Origin: an uncultured beta proteobacterium
Lineage (GTDB): Bacteria; Pseudomonadota; Gammaproteobacteria; Burkholderiales; Rhodocyclaceae
NCBI GenBank assembly: GCA_903848955.1
Contig: CAINHS010000091.1
Location: 1 to 50,241 of the forward strand
Reading direction: 5' to 3'
Length of the DNA: 50,241 nucleotides
Shown: in pieces, positions 15,515-23,721 of the stretch
Position numbering within the stretch: position 1 is the first letter of the stretch
Layout of the letters: every line of letters starts with the position of its first letter
Made by a program: the position numbers and the translations under genes
The notes under the pieces: generated by a model
Databases searched by the model: none
What the model was told of the DNA's origin: nothing
The model's input: only the letters and a program-made list of their open reading frames with translations

Positions 15515-17190
15515 TGTCCGGCGCCCTGGGCTTTCTCGTCGCGCAGCTGGCGCCGCAGGATCTTGCCGACGTTGGTTTTCGGCAACTCGCTGCGGAAAGC
15601 AATCTGGCGCGGCACCTTGTAGCCGGTGAGGTGGGTGCGGCAGTGTTCGAGAATCGAAGCCTCGGTCAGGTCCGGGTCCTTCTTGACCACGAAAATCTTC
15701 ACCGCTTCCCCGGTTTTTTCGTCGGGAACCCCGACCGCGGCCGACTCCAGCACGCCCGGATGCATGGCCAGAACGTCCTCGATCTCGTTCGGATAGACGT
15801 TGAAGCCGGAGACCAGGATCATGTCCTTCTTGCGGTCGACGATCTTGAAGAAACCCCTGCTGTCCATGATCGCGACGTCGCCGGTGCGCAGGAAGCCGTC
15901 GTCCATGATGACTTTCCGGGTTTCGTCGGCGCGGTTCCAGTAGCCCTTCATGACTTGCGGGCCGCGGATGCACAGTTCGCCGGGTTCGCCCATGGGCAGA
16001 TCCTTGCCGCTGTCGTCGCGAATCGTCACTTCGGTGGAGGATATCGGCAGGCCGATGGCGCCGTTGTATTCGGGGATGTCGAGCGGGTTCATGGTGGCTG
16101 CGGGCGAGGTTTCGGTCAGGCCGTAGGCTTCGATCAGGGTGACGCCGGTGATCTGCTTCCAGCGCTCGGCCACGGCGCGTTGCACCGCCATGCCGCCACC
16201 CAGCGTGAGGTGGAGCTGGCTCAGGTCCAGCTTGGCGAATTCCGGATTGTTGATCATGGCGTTGAACAGCGTATTGACGCCGGTGATGGTCGAGAACCGG
16301 TACTTGCCGATCTCCTTGATGAAACCCGGAATGTCGCGCGGATTGGTGATCAGCAGATTGGTGGCGCCGATCTTGAAAAAGGTCAGGCAGTTGGCCGTCA
16401 GGGCGAAGATGTGATACAGCGGCAGGGCGGTGACGATGATCTCCTCGTCGCGCAGGGAGGGCGTTATCCAGGCGTGCGCCTGCTGCAGGTTGGCGATGAT
16501 GTTGCGATGGGTCAGCATGGCGCCCTTCGACACCCCCGTGGTGCCGCCGGTGTATTGCAGGAAGGCGAGATCATCGTGGCCGACGTCCACCGGCTGCAGG
16601 GGGTAGCGGACGCCCTCGATCAGGGCGTCGCGCAGTTCGATTGCGCCCGGCAGGTGCCAAGCCGGCACCATCTTCTTGACGTGCTTGACCACCAGATTGA
16701 CGATCATGCGCTTGGGAAAGTCCAGCATGTCGCCCAGTTGCGTCACCAGCACATGCTTGAGCGGGGTGCGCGCGACCACCTTGTCCAGCACGCTGGCGAA
16801 GTTCTCGACGATGACGATGGCCTCGGCGCCGGAATCCTTGAGTTGGTGCTCAAGCTCGCGCTCGGTGTACAGCGGGTTGCAGTTCACCACCGTGTAGCCC
16901 GCGCGCAGGGCGCCATACAGGCAGATCGGGTATTGCAGCAGGTTGGGCATCATCAGCGCAATGCGGGCGCCCCTCGGCAGTTTCAATACGGACTGGCAGT
17001 AAGAACCGAAGGCCGCCGACAGCCGGTCGAGCTCGGCGTAGGTGATGGCCTTGTCCATGTTGATGTAGGCCTTGCGCGGGCCATAGAGCTTTACGCTCTT
17101 TGTAAAAAGATCCCCGATCGAGTCGAACTCGTCGAGATTGACTTCAGCGGGTACGCCTGCCTGATAACTCTTGAGCCAGATCTTTTCCAT
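15511..17190 (-). CDS. fadD: long-chain fatty-acid--CoA ligase
   Basis: An AMP-forming acyl-CoA synthetase of 559 residues. The P-loop-like signature [18 protein letters not shown] is at about 215-232, the A5 motif [12 protein letters not shown] at about 360, and the A8/A10 region [26 protein letters not shown] and [23 protein letters not shown] completes the C-terminal domain with the catalytic lysine. It activates free fatty acids with ATP and CoA, feeding beta-oxidation or ester synthesis. The start at 17190 follows GAGGAGG. It is coupled to the PHA-system protein and lies 79 bases downstream of a lipase gene on the same strand, so a lipase-ligase operon is likely. Confidence 0.93.
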   Translation of the reverse strand: MEKIWLKSYQAGVPAEVNLDEFDSIGDLFTKSVKLYGPRKAYINMDKAITYAELDRLSAAFGSYCQSVLKLPRGARIALMMPNLLQYPICLYGALRAGYTVVNCNPLYTERELEHQLKDSGAEAIVIVENFASVLDKVVARTPLKHVLVTQLGDMLDFPKRMIVNLVVKHVKKMVPAWHLPGAIELRDALIEGVRYPLQPVDVGHDDLAFLQYTGGTTGVSKGAMLTHRNIIANLQQAHAWITPSLRDEEIIVTALPLYHIFALTANCLTFFKIGATNLLITNPRDIPGFIKEIGKYRFSTITGVNTLFNAMINNPEFAKLDLSQLHLTLGGGMAVQRAVAERWKQITGVTLIEAYGLTETSPAATMNPLDIPEYNGAIGLPISSTEVTIRDDSGKDLPMGEPGELCIRGPQVMKGYWNRADETRKVIMDDGFLRTGDVAIMDSRGFFKIVDRKKDMILVSGFNVYPNEIEDVLAMHPGVLESAAVGVPDEKTGEAVKIFVVKKDPDLTEASILEHCRTHLTGYKVPRQIAFRSELPKTNVGKILRRQLRDEKAQGAGQ

Positions 17191-17269
17191 GGCATTCCTC
17201 CTCAAAGTTTCTTTCATTGTAGTAGCAACAATGAGTCAATGCTTGGTCTGCCGGCTGCCCGTCGCGGGC

Positions 17270-18472
17270 TCAGGCAAGCCATTTCTGCAATTGTTCGCAT
17301 ACCCCGGCACTGTCCAGCAGATCCAGATGATTCATGCCGTAGCGGACCCACTGCTGCGACTCGGGAAAGTTCAGGCTGCGCTCGGCTTCCGCATGCTGGC
17401 CGAGGGCGCTGCGCAAGGGCACCAGTCCGTCGCCGGGCAGCTCCGCTGCGGAAGCGCCGGCGGCGAGTGTTGCGCCTGCTGCGCAGCACTTGACACCCGC
17501 CGGCAAGGGCACCGGGGTTCTGTGCTTCTTGTGCGCGAAGCGGTCGCCGTGTTTCCAGTCCGCGTCGACAATGCTGCCGTGACGCAGGTCGGTGATCCCG
17601 GCACTGCGGATTTTGGCGAGGCGGGCCAGCGCGGCGGTGTAGGGGCTGACCTCGAGAATGACATTGACCCAGTTGCCGCCCCGCTCGAGCGGGGCACCGT
17701 GGTGAGGGGTGCCGAGGAAAATCAGCTGCCGCAAGTGCTGCAGCCAGGCGTGTCCGGCGCGCCGGCCGTAGTGACAGGCGCTGTGGGCAAGCAGTCCGCC
17801 CATGCTGTGGCCGATGATGGCCAGTTGTTCCACGGCGACCGGCCAGGCCTGCAACAGGGTTTCCAGGATTGCGGCAAGGGCGCGGCCGTTGCTCGAAATG
17901 TGCTGGCCGCTGTTGTAGTGCAGATACAGCGGAGTGAATCCGGCGGCAGCCAGCGCTGCGCCATGGTCGTGGCCGTTGCGCTGCCACTGCAGGTCGTTCA
18001 TGCACAGCCCGTGCACCAGCAGCAGGATCCTGCCGCCGGCGCGCGGGATGGCGGCGGCCAGATGCTGCGGCGTGAGGATCAGCGGCTGGCCGTTGTGCCG
18101 CAGTTGCATGGGTATGGCGAGGGGATTGGCGCTGGCGGCGAGGTGGTCGCCCAATACGCCGTTGAGCGCGGCAAGGATGGCTTCGCGCGCCGCGGAGGAC
18201 GGTGCCAGTTGCGGTTCGAGCAGCGGCAGCAACTTGCCAAGCAAGGCGTCGATGCCGCTGCCGACCAGTCGGGTCGTGCCCTGGATGCTGCGATAGACCA
18301 GTCCGGTGATGCCGCCGGCCGGTTCCCGGCTGTACTCGCCGAGGGGGCCGGGCGTGCGGGCGATGTTGTGGTGCATGCTCTCGACCAGACGGGTCAGACC
18401 TATCGTGGCGTCGACCGCGAGGCGGCTGTAGCCGCGAATGTCAGCCGCTCGGATATGGCTCTTCCTGGTCAT
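17270..18472 (-). CDS. alpha/beta-hydrolase, esterase/lipase
   Basis: A 400-residue protein. After a roughly 145-residue helical N-terminal region comes an alpha/beta-hydrolase domain with ILLLVHGLCMND (oxyanion side), Ser223 in GHSMGG, LGTPHHG, a candidate acid in PGDGLVPLRSA and the histidine in YGMNHLDLL. No signal peptide is seen, so it is probably intracellular. Being upstream of the acyl-CoA ligase on the same strand suggests that it releases fatty acids from stored lipid or polymer that are then activated. Intracellular PHA depolymerase-like activity cannot be excluded. The ATG at 18472 begins MTRKSHIRAADIRGY. Confidence 0.82.
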   Translation of the reverse strand: MTRKSHIRAADIRGYSRLAVDATIGLTRLVESMHHNIARTPGPLGEYSREPAGGITGLVYRSIQGTTRLVGSGIDALLGKLLPLLEPQLAPSSAAREAILAALNGVLGDHLAASANPLAIPMQLRHNGQPLILTPQHLAAAIPRAGGRILLLVHGLCMNDLQWQRNGHDHGAALAAAGFTPLYLHYNSGQHISSNGRALAAILETLLQAWPVAVEQLAIIGHSMGGLLAHSACHYGRRAGHAWLQHLRQLIFLGTPHHGAPLERGGNWVNVILEVSPYTAALARLAKIRSAGITDLRHGSIVDADWKHGDRFAHKKHRTPVPLPAGVKCCAAGATLAAGASAAELPGDGLVPLRSALGQHAEAERSLNFPESQQWVRYGMNHLDLLDSAGVCEQLQKWLA

Positions 18473-18532
18473 GGCTGAATTACCGGTCTGCTCATCGTTA
18501 GAATGCCCTGTCTCCCGCTCGCCGATTATCCC

Positions 18533-19423
18533 ATGCGCCCGCCGTTGTTCCCGCTGTTGCAAGCCGCCGCTGTCGTCATGCTGTGTCTGCCGGCGCGCGC
18601 CGCGATTGTTGTCGTCGATGCCGGCGGCGTCACCATCACCCTCGCCGCACCGGCGCAGCGCATCGTCAGCCTGGCGCCGAACCTTACCGAACTGTTATTC
18701 GCCGCCGGCGCCGGAGAGCGGGTGGTGGGCAGCGTCGATTTCAGCGACTATCCTGCGGCGGCTAGGGCCCTGCCCAGGGTGGGCGGCCATTCCCTCGATC
18801 TGGAAGCCATCGTCGCCCTCAAGCCCGACCTGGTCATGGCCTGGGAAAGCGGCACCGCGGCGGCGGCGGTCTCGCGCTTGCGATCCATGGGACTGAATGT
18901 CCACCTGTCAGAGCCAAGGCGCATCGAGGATATTCCCGGCGAACTCGAGCGCATCGGCCGGTTGGCCGGCACCGGGGCCACGGCCGATGCCGCAGCGGCG
19001 GCGTTCCGCCGGCGTTACGCGCTGCTGGCCGCCCGCTACAGCCGGCGGCCGCCGGTGACGGTGTTCTACCAGATATGGAAGCAACCCCTGATGACGGTCA
19101 ACGGCAGGCAGATCATCAGCGACGCCATACGCCTGTGTGGCGGGCGCAACGTCTTCGAGCAACTGCCGGTCCTGGCGCCGACCGTCACCGTCGAAGCCGT
19201 CATCGCCGCCAACCCGGAGGTCATTGTCGCCAGCGGCATGGGCGATTCGCGGCCGGAATGGCTGGACGACTGGAAGCGCTGGACCACGCTCGAGGCGGTG
19301 GCCCGCGACAATCTGTATTTCGTTGCGCCGGACCTGATTCAGCGCCACACGCCGCGCATTCTGGACGGCGCCGGACAACTCTGTCTGCACCTGGAGAGTG
19401 CGCGCGCCAAGCGCGGCAAGTAG
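18533..19423 (+). CDS. btuF: cobalamin/heme-type ABC transporter substrate-binding protein (BtuF-like)
   Basis: A periplasmic class III substrate-binding protein of 296 residues with an N-terminal signal peptide (hydrophobic to about residue 23, ending LPARA). Motifs RIVSLAPNLTELLFAAGAG, GGHSLDLEAIVALKPDLV and GGRNVF are typical of BtuF and related vitamin B12/heme/siderophore binders. The matching receptor, permease and ATPase genes lie at 21.9-25.7 kb on the opposite strand under a cobalamin riboswitch, which is why vitamin B12 is the favoured ligand. No riboswitch precedes this gene; only 60 bases separate it from the divergent lipase. An in-frame ATG at 18503 is an alternative start. Neither start has a clear Shine-Dalgarno. 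Confidence 0.82.
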   Translation: MRPPLFPLLQAAAVVMLCLPARAAIVVVDAGGVTITLAAPAQRIVSLAPNLTELLFAAGAGERVVGSVDFSDYPAAARALPRVGGHSLDLEAIVALKPDLVMAWESGTAAAAVSRLRSMGLNVHLSEPRRIEDIPGELERIGRLAGTGATADAAAAAFRRRYALLAARYSRRPPVTVFYQIWKQPLMTVNGRQIISDAIRLCGGRNVFEQLPVLAPTVTVEAVIAANPEVIVASGMGDSRPEWLDDWKRWTTLEAVARDNLYFVAPDLIQRHTPRILDGAGQLCLHLESARAKRGK

Positions 19424-19435
19424 GCGACGATATTT

Positions 19436-19457
19436 TTTTGCGGTCGCGGCCGCAAAA
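19436..19457. repeat. inverted repeat between btuF and the HDOD gene
   Basis: TTTTGCGG and CCGCAAAA form a perfect 8-bp dyad around TCGCGG. The T run lies before the stem and the A run after it on the plus strand, the reverse of an intrinsic terminator on either strand, so a protein-binding site is as likely as a transcript hairpin. The rest of 19424-19612 shows nothing recognisable. Confidence 0.4.
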
Positions 19458-19612
19458 CGATCGATTTCAAGGCCACCGTTCCCCCGGAATGGCATATCAT
19501 GCACCGCGTAAATTTTATCAATTTTCATCTCGCCGGCTAGCGATTGTTGCGTACTTAGCCAGACGCAGGACGCCTTTCAGGCGCGGGTCCGGCGGGATTC
19601 GGGGGAGTGTCG

Positions 19613-20452
19613 ATGGCTGTCGAATTATCCGTGGCGGGAGTCGAGCAGTTGCTGAAGGGAATCACCATTCCCCCGCGGCCGATTGTTCTGATCGAAGTTG
19701 ACCAGGAATTGAAGCGCCCGGAGCCGGACCTGAAGAAGGTCGCCGGCCTGATAGCCAGAGACGTCGGCGTTTCCGCGGCAATGCTGAAGACCGTCAATTC
19801 GCCGCTGTTCGGCTTGCGTTCCAAAGTCGGCAGCGTGCTCCAGGCGGTGCAGTTGCTCGGCGCGCGCAACACGCGCAACGTGGTCACCAGCCTGGTCCTG
19901 CGCAGCACCATGGGCGGCGCTGCGGCAAGCCTGGAACGCTTCTGGGACAGTTCGGAGAAGGTGGCGTCGATCAGCGCCTACATCTGCACCATGCTGCCGA
20001 AGGCGCCGCGCGAGGAGGCGTATACCTTCGGCATCTTCCACGATTGCGGCATTCCGGCCCTGATGCAGCGCTTTGGCGACTACCGCGACACGCTGAAGAT
20101 CGCCGGCGGCGACAGCCGTCCGCCGACCGAGGTGGAGGAGGAGCGCCACGGCACCAACCACGCCACGATCGGTTACCTCATCGCCCACTCCTGGGGGCTC
20201 TCGGATGTCATCTGCCAGGCCATCCAGCGACACCATGATCTGGGCGCCCTCGGCGATGACGACAGCTTTTCGCCGATGGCGCGGGTGCTGGTGGCGGTCA
20301 ATTTCCTCGCCGAGCATCTCCATGAAACCTCGCTGCGCATGCGCGACGACCGGCAGTGGGTGCAGGGCGAAGGAATAGTCCTCGACTATCTGGGCCTGAC
20401 CCATGGCGAGTATGCCGAGCTGAGCGAGGACGTCATGGCTTTGTGCACATGA
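19613..20452 (+). CDS. HDOD-domain signalling protein
   Basis: A 279-residue cytoplasmic protein dominated by an HDOD domain (about 15-215). It shows IPPRPIVLIEVDQEL, the helical SVAMLKTVNSPLFGL-like segment with VQLLGARNTRNVV, and FGIFHDCGIPALM with ATIGYLIAHSWGLSDVICQAIQRHHD, the degenerate HD-type positions. HDOD proteins lack phosphodiesterase activity and act as signalling adaptors. No GGDEF or EAL domain is attached. The ATG at 19613 follows GGGGGAG; an in-frame GTG at 19607 overlaps this Shine-Dalgarno. It stands alone and its target is unknown. Confidence 0.88.
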   Translation: MAVELSVAGVEQLLKGITIPPRPIVLIEVDQELKRPEPDLKKVAGLIARDVGVSAAMLKTVNSPLFGLRSKVGSVLQAVQLLGARNTRNVVTSLVLRSTMGGAAASLERFWDSSEKVASISAYICTMLPKAPREEAYTFGIFHDCGIPALMQRFGDYRDTLKIAGGDSRPPTEVEEERHGTNHATIGYLIAHSWGLSDVICQAIQRHHDLGALGDDDSFSPMARVLVAVNFLAEHLHETSLRMRDDRQWVQGEGIVLDYLGLTHGEYAELSEDVMALCT

Positions 20453-20501
20453 AAAGGGCCGTGCCTGACGCAACGGCGGCTGCGGCCGGATCCGCGGCGC
20501 C

Positions 20502-21215
20502 TCAAGCGGGGCGTTTTGCGCTGCGTCCGCGAAAGGCCAGGGCCATTTCGAATGCCGCGCGCGTGAAGGTCAGGACTTCGGCGAACTCCTCGTCGCTCAG
20601 CTTGCGCGCCTCGTCGTCGGCACGGTAGATGTTGGCGAACTCGCGTTCGCGTGCCGACTGGATCAGCAGCTTGCCGACGCCCAGCCCTTCAAGGCTGCGC
20701 CACAGGTCCGGATTGGAACTGCGGGTGACCTTCATGATGAAGCCGATCGGGTCGTTGCGGCCGAGGACGGCCGCGAGTCTGAGGATGAGTTCGAAGGGAA
20801 CGGCGATGCGGCCGTTTTCCCAGGCTTCGATCAGTGACGGATCCTTGAGGTTGATCGCCGCCCCCACTTCGCTGATGGTCAGGCCGGCTGCCTTGCGCAT
20901 GCGGCGCAGCGCCGCTCCGGTCCTGGTCCAGACGCCGGGCTCGGACAGTCTGGGCAGCATGGCCTTGAGCACATCGGCCGCGGCTTCCATCGTCTTGCCG
21001 CTGCGCAGCGCCTTGGCAATGCCGGTCGCCGCCTGCAAGGTGGCGGCTGCGCCGACGCTGTTGGCACCCATGTCGAGTACCTTGCCGGCCATGGCGCGCA
21101 TCTGCTCGGTCAGGCTCGAGGCGGGGACCTCGGCTGTGGCCGGTTTCGACGTCCGCTTTGGCGTCGCGCGCTTGCCGGCGGGCGTGGTGCGTTTTGCAGT
21201 TGCGGCGCCGACCAT
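20502..21215 (-). CDS. XRE-type helix-turn-helix regulator with Lys/Ala-rich N-terminus
   Basis: A 237-residue protein. Residues 1-30 are a basic Ala/Lys/Thr/Pro tail; residues 35-90 are helical; an XRE helix-turn-helix is at about 102-155 (GAALRRMRKAAGLTISEVGA, then DPSLIEAWENGRIAVPFEL). The C-terminal 70 residues are helical and unassigned. The gene starts at 21215 behind AAAGGAG. It sits at the edge of the lipid region and its basic tail resembles those of the phasin and wax synthase nearby. A regulatory role in storage-lipid metabolism is possible but not shown. Confidence 0.82.
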   Translation of the reverse strand: MVGAATAKRTTPAGKRATPKRTSKPATAEVPASSLTEQMRAMAGKVLDMGANSVGAAATLQAATGIAKALRSGKTMEAAADVLKAMLPRLSEPGVWTRTGAALRRMRKAAGLTISEVGAAINLKDPSLIEAWENGRIAVPFELILRLAAVLGRNDPIGFIMKVTRSSNPDLWRSLEGLGVGKLLIQSAREREFANIYRADDEARKLSDEEFAEVLTFTRAAFEMALAFRGRSAKRPA

Positions 21216-21266
21216 GGCATCTCCTTTCAGTTACGGCCTGCGTTTTCAGGGGCGTCGCCGGCCTGG

Positions 21267-21689
21267 CTATTTCCCTTGTATTCTCTGGCGCGACTCGTGG
21301 CGTTCCTGCGCTTCGATCGAAAACACCGTGGTCGGGCGTGCCAGAAGCCGACGCAGGCCGATCGGATCGCCGGTTTCCTCGCAAAAGCCGTAGGCGCCGT
21401 CGTCGATGCGCTTCAGCGCGGCTTCCACACGCGGCAGCATCTTGCGCTCGCGATCGCGAATGCGCAGCTCGATGGCATTCTCCTCCTCGATGGTGGCGCG
21501 GTCATTGGGGTCGGCTTCCGCCTCGCCGTCGCGCAGGTGGTCGATGGTCATGCTGGCGTTGTCGATGAGATCCTGCCGCTGCCTGCGCAAGAGGTCGCGG
21601 AAAAACCCGAGCTGTGCCGGGTTCATGTAGGCACTGCCTGGCATCGCCAACAGCGCTTTCTCGCTCAGTGATGCTGATGTTTTAGGCAT
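21267..21689 (-). CDS. dksA: DksA/TraR-family protein lacking most zinc-finger cysteines
   Basis: A 140-residue DksA-type RNA polymerase secondary-channel protein. The coiled-coil tip DPNDRAT keeps the aspartates and alanine needed for ppGpp-dependent action, followed by EEENAIELRIRDRERK. The C-terminal domain retains GARPTT-like folding landmarks (GLRRLLARPTTVFSIEAQERHE), but of the four zinc cysteines only the first remains (FCEETG instead of CxxC, and SIEA instead of CxxC). Such zinc-independent DksA proteins are known in other proteobacteria and can stand in for DksA under zinc limitation or oxidative stress. Whether a canonical DksA exists elsewhere cannot be seen. Confidence 0.88.
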   Translation of the reverse strand: MPKTSASLSEKALLAMPGSAYMNPAQLGFFRDLLRRQRQDLIDNASMTIDHLRDGEAEADPNDRATIEEENAIELRIRDRERKMLPRVEAALKRIDDGAYGFCEETGDPIGLRRLLARPTTVFSIEAQERHESRQRIQGK

Positions 21690-21920
21690 TTCTGTTTTCC
21701 TGAATCTCTGTTGGGTAGCAGGTTGGAAGGCGGTGATGCCGCCAGCGTCAAATATACCGTTCGCGTTGCAGCCGGGGCCGCGCTGCTTGCTTTCAGGCAG
21801 CCGGACCCCGCTACTCTATCGAAAGACTGGGCGGACGTCAGAGGAATCTCATCAGCCGCCCGCTCCGGGAAGCATAGTGTGGCGCTTGGCGGCGGCTCCG
21901 GCCGGATGCGGCAAGGCCGC

Positions 21921-22724
21921 TCAGGCGGGAACAAACCAGCGTTGTCCGTCGCCGCCGAGTTCGCGCAGGGGATGGCCGTAGAGCCGGCCGAGGTGTGCCG
22001 CGGTAATGACTTCGGCGGCCGGCCCGGCCAGCCATTCGCCATTGCCGAACAGCAGCAGGGCCTGGCGGCAGTAGCGTGCGGCGAAGCCCGGGTCGTGCAG
22101 CACGGCGACGACGGCGGCGCCTGCCGTCGCGCGGCGGGCGAACAGTTCCATCACCGCCACCTGATGCGACAGGTCGAGATGCGTCAGCGGTTCGTCGAGC
22201 AGGAACAGCTGCGGCTGCTGCGCCAGCAGTTGCGCCACGGCCAGGCGCTGGCGCTCGCCGCCGGACAGGGTTTGTACTTCGCGCTCGGCGAAGCCGCCGA
22301 GGTCGACCTCGTTCAGCGCGGCTTCAGCGATCTGCCGGTCCGCCGCCGATTCCCAATCCCAGCGGCCCAGATGCGGATGGCGGCCGACCAGCACGGATTC
22401 CATGACAGTGGAAGCAAAGGGGTCGATCTGGTGCTGCGACAGATAGCCGCGAACGCGGGCCATGGCCCGCGCTCCCGCGCCCCGTCCGGCTTGCGGCAAG
22501 GCCAGGCCGGCGATGTTCAGGCGGCCCTGGTCCTGGGCGCGCAAACCGGCCAGGGTGGCGAGCAGGGTCGACTTGCCGGCGCCGTTGCGACCGAGCACGG
22601 CCCATGACTCGCCGGCAACGACGCGCCAGTTCAGGTCGCGGCAGACCAGGTGGCCGCCGATGCTCACCTCGAGCTGGCGGGTTTCCAGCAAGGGCGCCGG
22701 CATGGCGGGCTTACTGACGTTCAT
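21921..22724 (-). CDS. btuD: vitamin B12 ABC transporter ATP-binding protein
   Basis: A 267-residue ABC ATPase. Walker A is GRNGAGKST (about 45-53), the Q-loop region is GYLSQHQIDPF, the signature is LSGGERQRLAVAQLL, and Walker B is LFLLDEPLTHLD with the H-loop in VLHDPG. It belongs to the FecE/BtuD branch. The start overlaps the end of the permease gene by 14 bases, so the operon order is btuB-btuC-btuD. It powers import of cobalamin across the inner membrane with the permease and a periplasmic binding protein. The upstream cobalamin riboswitch makes B12 specificity very likely. Confidence 0.92.
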   Translation of the reverse strand: MNVSKPAMPAPLLETRQLEVSIGGHLVCRDLNWRVVAGESWAVLGRNGAGKSTLLATLAGLRAQDQGRLNIAGLALPQAGRGAGARAMARVRGYLSQHQIDPFASTVMESVLVGRHPHLGRWDWESAADRQIAEAALNEVDLGGFAEREVQTLSGGERQRLAVAQLLAQQPQLFLLDEPLTHLDLSHQVAVMELFARRATAGAAVVAVLHDPGFAARYCRQALLLFGNGEWLAGPAAEVITAAHLGRLYGHPLRELGGDGQRWFVPA

Positions 22725-23715
22725 GCGGCTGGCGTCCGAGCAGGAAGAGGAACACCGGTACGCCGAGCAGCGCCGTCAGCACGCCGACCGGCAGCTGCTG
22801 CGGCGCGATCACGGTGCGCGCCAGCGTGTCGGCGAGGACCAGCAGGCTGCCCCCGGCGAGCGCCGAGGCGGGCAGCAGCAGGCGCTGGTCGTTGCCCCAG
22901 CCCATCTTGATCATCGCCAGCCGCACCAGATGCGGCACGACCAGGCCGATGAAGCCGATGCTGCCGGCGGTCGTCACGGCAACCGCGGTGAGCAGCGAGG
23001 CCAGCAGATAGATGCCGCCCCTGACCTGGCGCACCGACACGCCCAGGGCGTGAGCCAGCGTGTCGCCGCGCGCCAGCAGGTTGAGTTCGCGGGCGAAGGG
23101 CAGGGTGAGGATGAGGCCGAGCAGCAGCACCGCGACGGCGCCGAGGGGGCTGCTGGCGTGCCCCAGGTCGCCCATGAGCCAGAACAGCATGCCGTGCAGG
23201 CCGTGTTCCGGCGCGATGGACAGGATCAGCGCCACGGCCGCACCGCAACCGGAGGCAACGATGACTCCGGTCAGCAGCAGGCGGGTGCGCGTCCAGCTGC
23301 TGTCGCCGTGGGCCAGGCTGAATACCAGCAGCATCGCGGCGAGCGCACCGGCGAAGGCGGCGAGATTGACCAGCGCCAAGGCCAGGCCGGCCAGCATGGC
23401 CGACAGTGCTCCCACCGCGGCACCGCCGGAAATGCCAAGAACATAGGGGTCGGCCAGCGGGTTGCGCAACAGCACCTGCATCAGCGCACCTGCCAGCGCC
23501 AACAGGCCGCCGCAGGCGAACGCCGCCAGGGCGCGGGGCAGGCGCAGCTTGAGCACGACATCGGCGCCGACGCCGTCGGCGCTGCCCAGCAGGGCTTGCA
23601 GCACCTCACCCGGCGCCACCGCGAAACTCCCCGCCATCAGCGCCGCCGAGAGGCTCGCCACTGCCAGCAACAGCAGCAGGACGATGATGAGCAGGGTGTG
23701 GCGGCGCGTGGGCAT
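22711..23715 (-). CDS. btuC: vitamin B12 ABC transporter permease
   Basis: A FecCD/BtuC-family permease of 334 residues with about nine to ten membrane segments. Family landmarks are LRLPRALAAFACGGLLALAG (about 54-73), LADPYVLGISGGAAVGAL, and the coupling region TAGSIGFIGLVVPHLVRL (about 245-262). It forms the inner-membrane channel as a homodimer. Seven bases separate it from the btuB stop, and it overlaps btuD, so all three are co-transcribed behind the riboswitch. Confidence 0.93.
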   Translation of the reverse strand: MPTRRHTLLIIVLLLLLAVASLSAALMAGSFAVAPGEVLQALLGSADGVGADVVLKLRLPRALAAFACGGLLALAGALMQVLLRNPLADPYVLGISGGAAVGALSAMLAGLALALVNLAAFAGALAAMLLVFSLAHGDSSWTRTRLLLTGVIVASGCGAAVALILSIAPEHGLHGMLFWLMGDLGHASSPLGAVAVLLLGLILTLPFARELNLLARGDTLAHALGVSVRQVRGGIYLLASLLTAVAVTTAGSIGFIGLVVPHLVRLAMIKMGWGNDQRLLLPASALAGGSLLVLADTLARTVIAPQQLPVGVLTALLGVPVFLFLLGRQPHERQ

Positions 23716-23721
23716 AAGCGG

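Noticed and set aside
19436-19457. Intrinsic terminator after btuF
   Set aside because: The T run precedes the stem and an A run follows it, so the order is wrong for a terminator on either strand; kept only as an inverted repeat.
20502-21215. XRE regulator as part of a toxin-antitoxin pair
   Set aside because: It is far longer than usual antitoxins, has no small partner gene adjacent, and its neighbours are a DksA-type gene and an HDOD gene.
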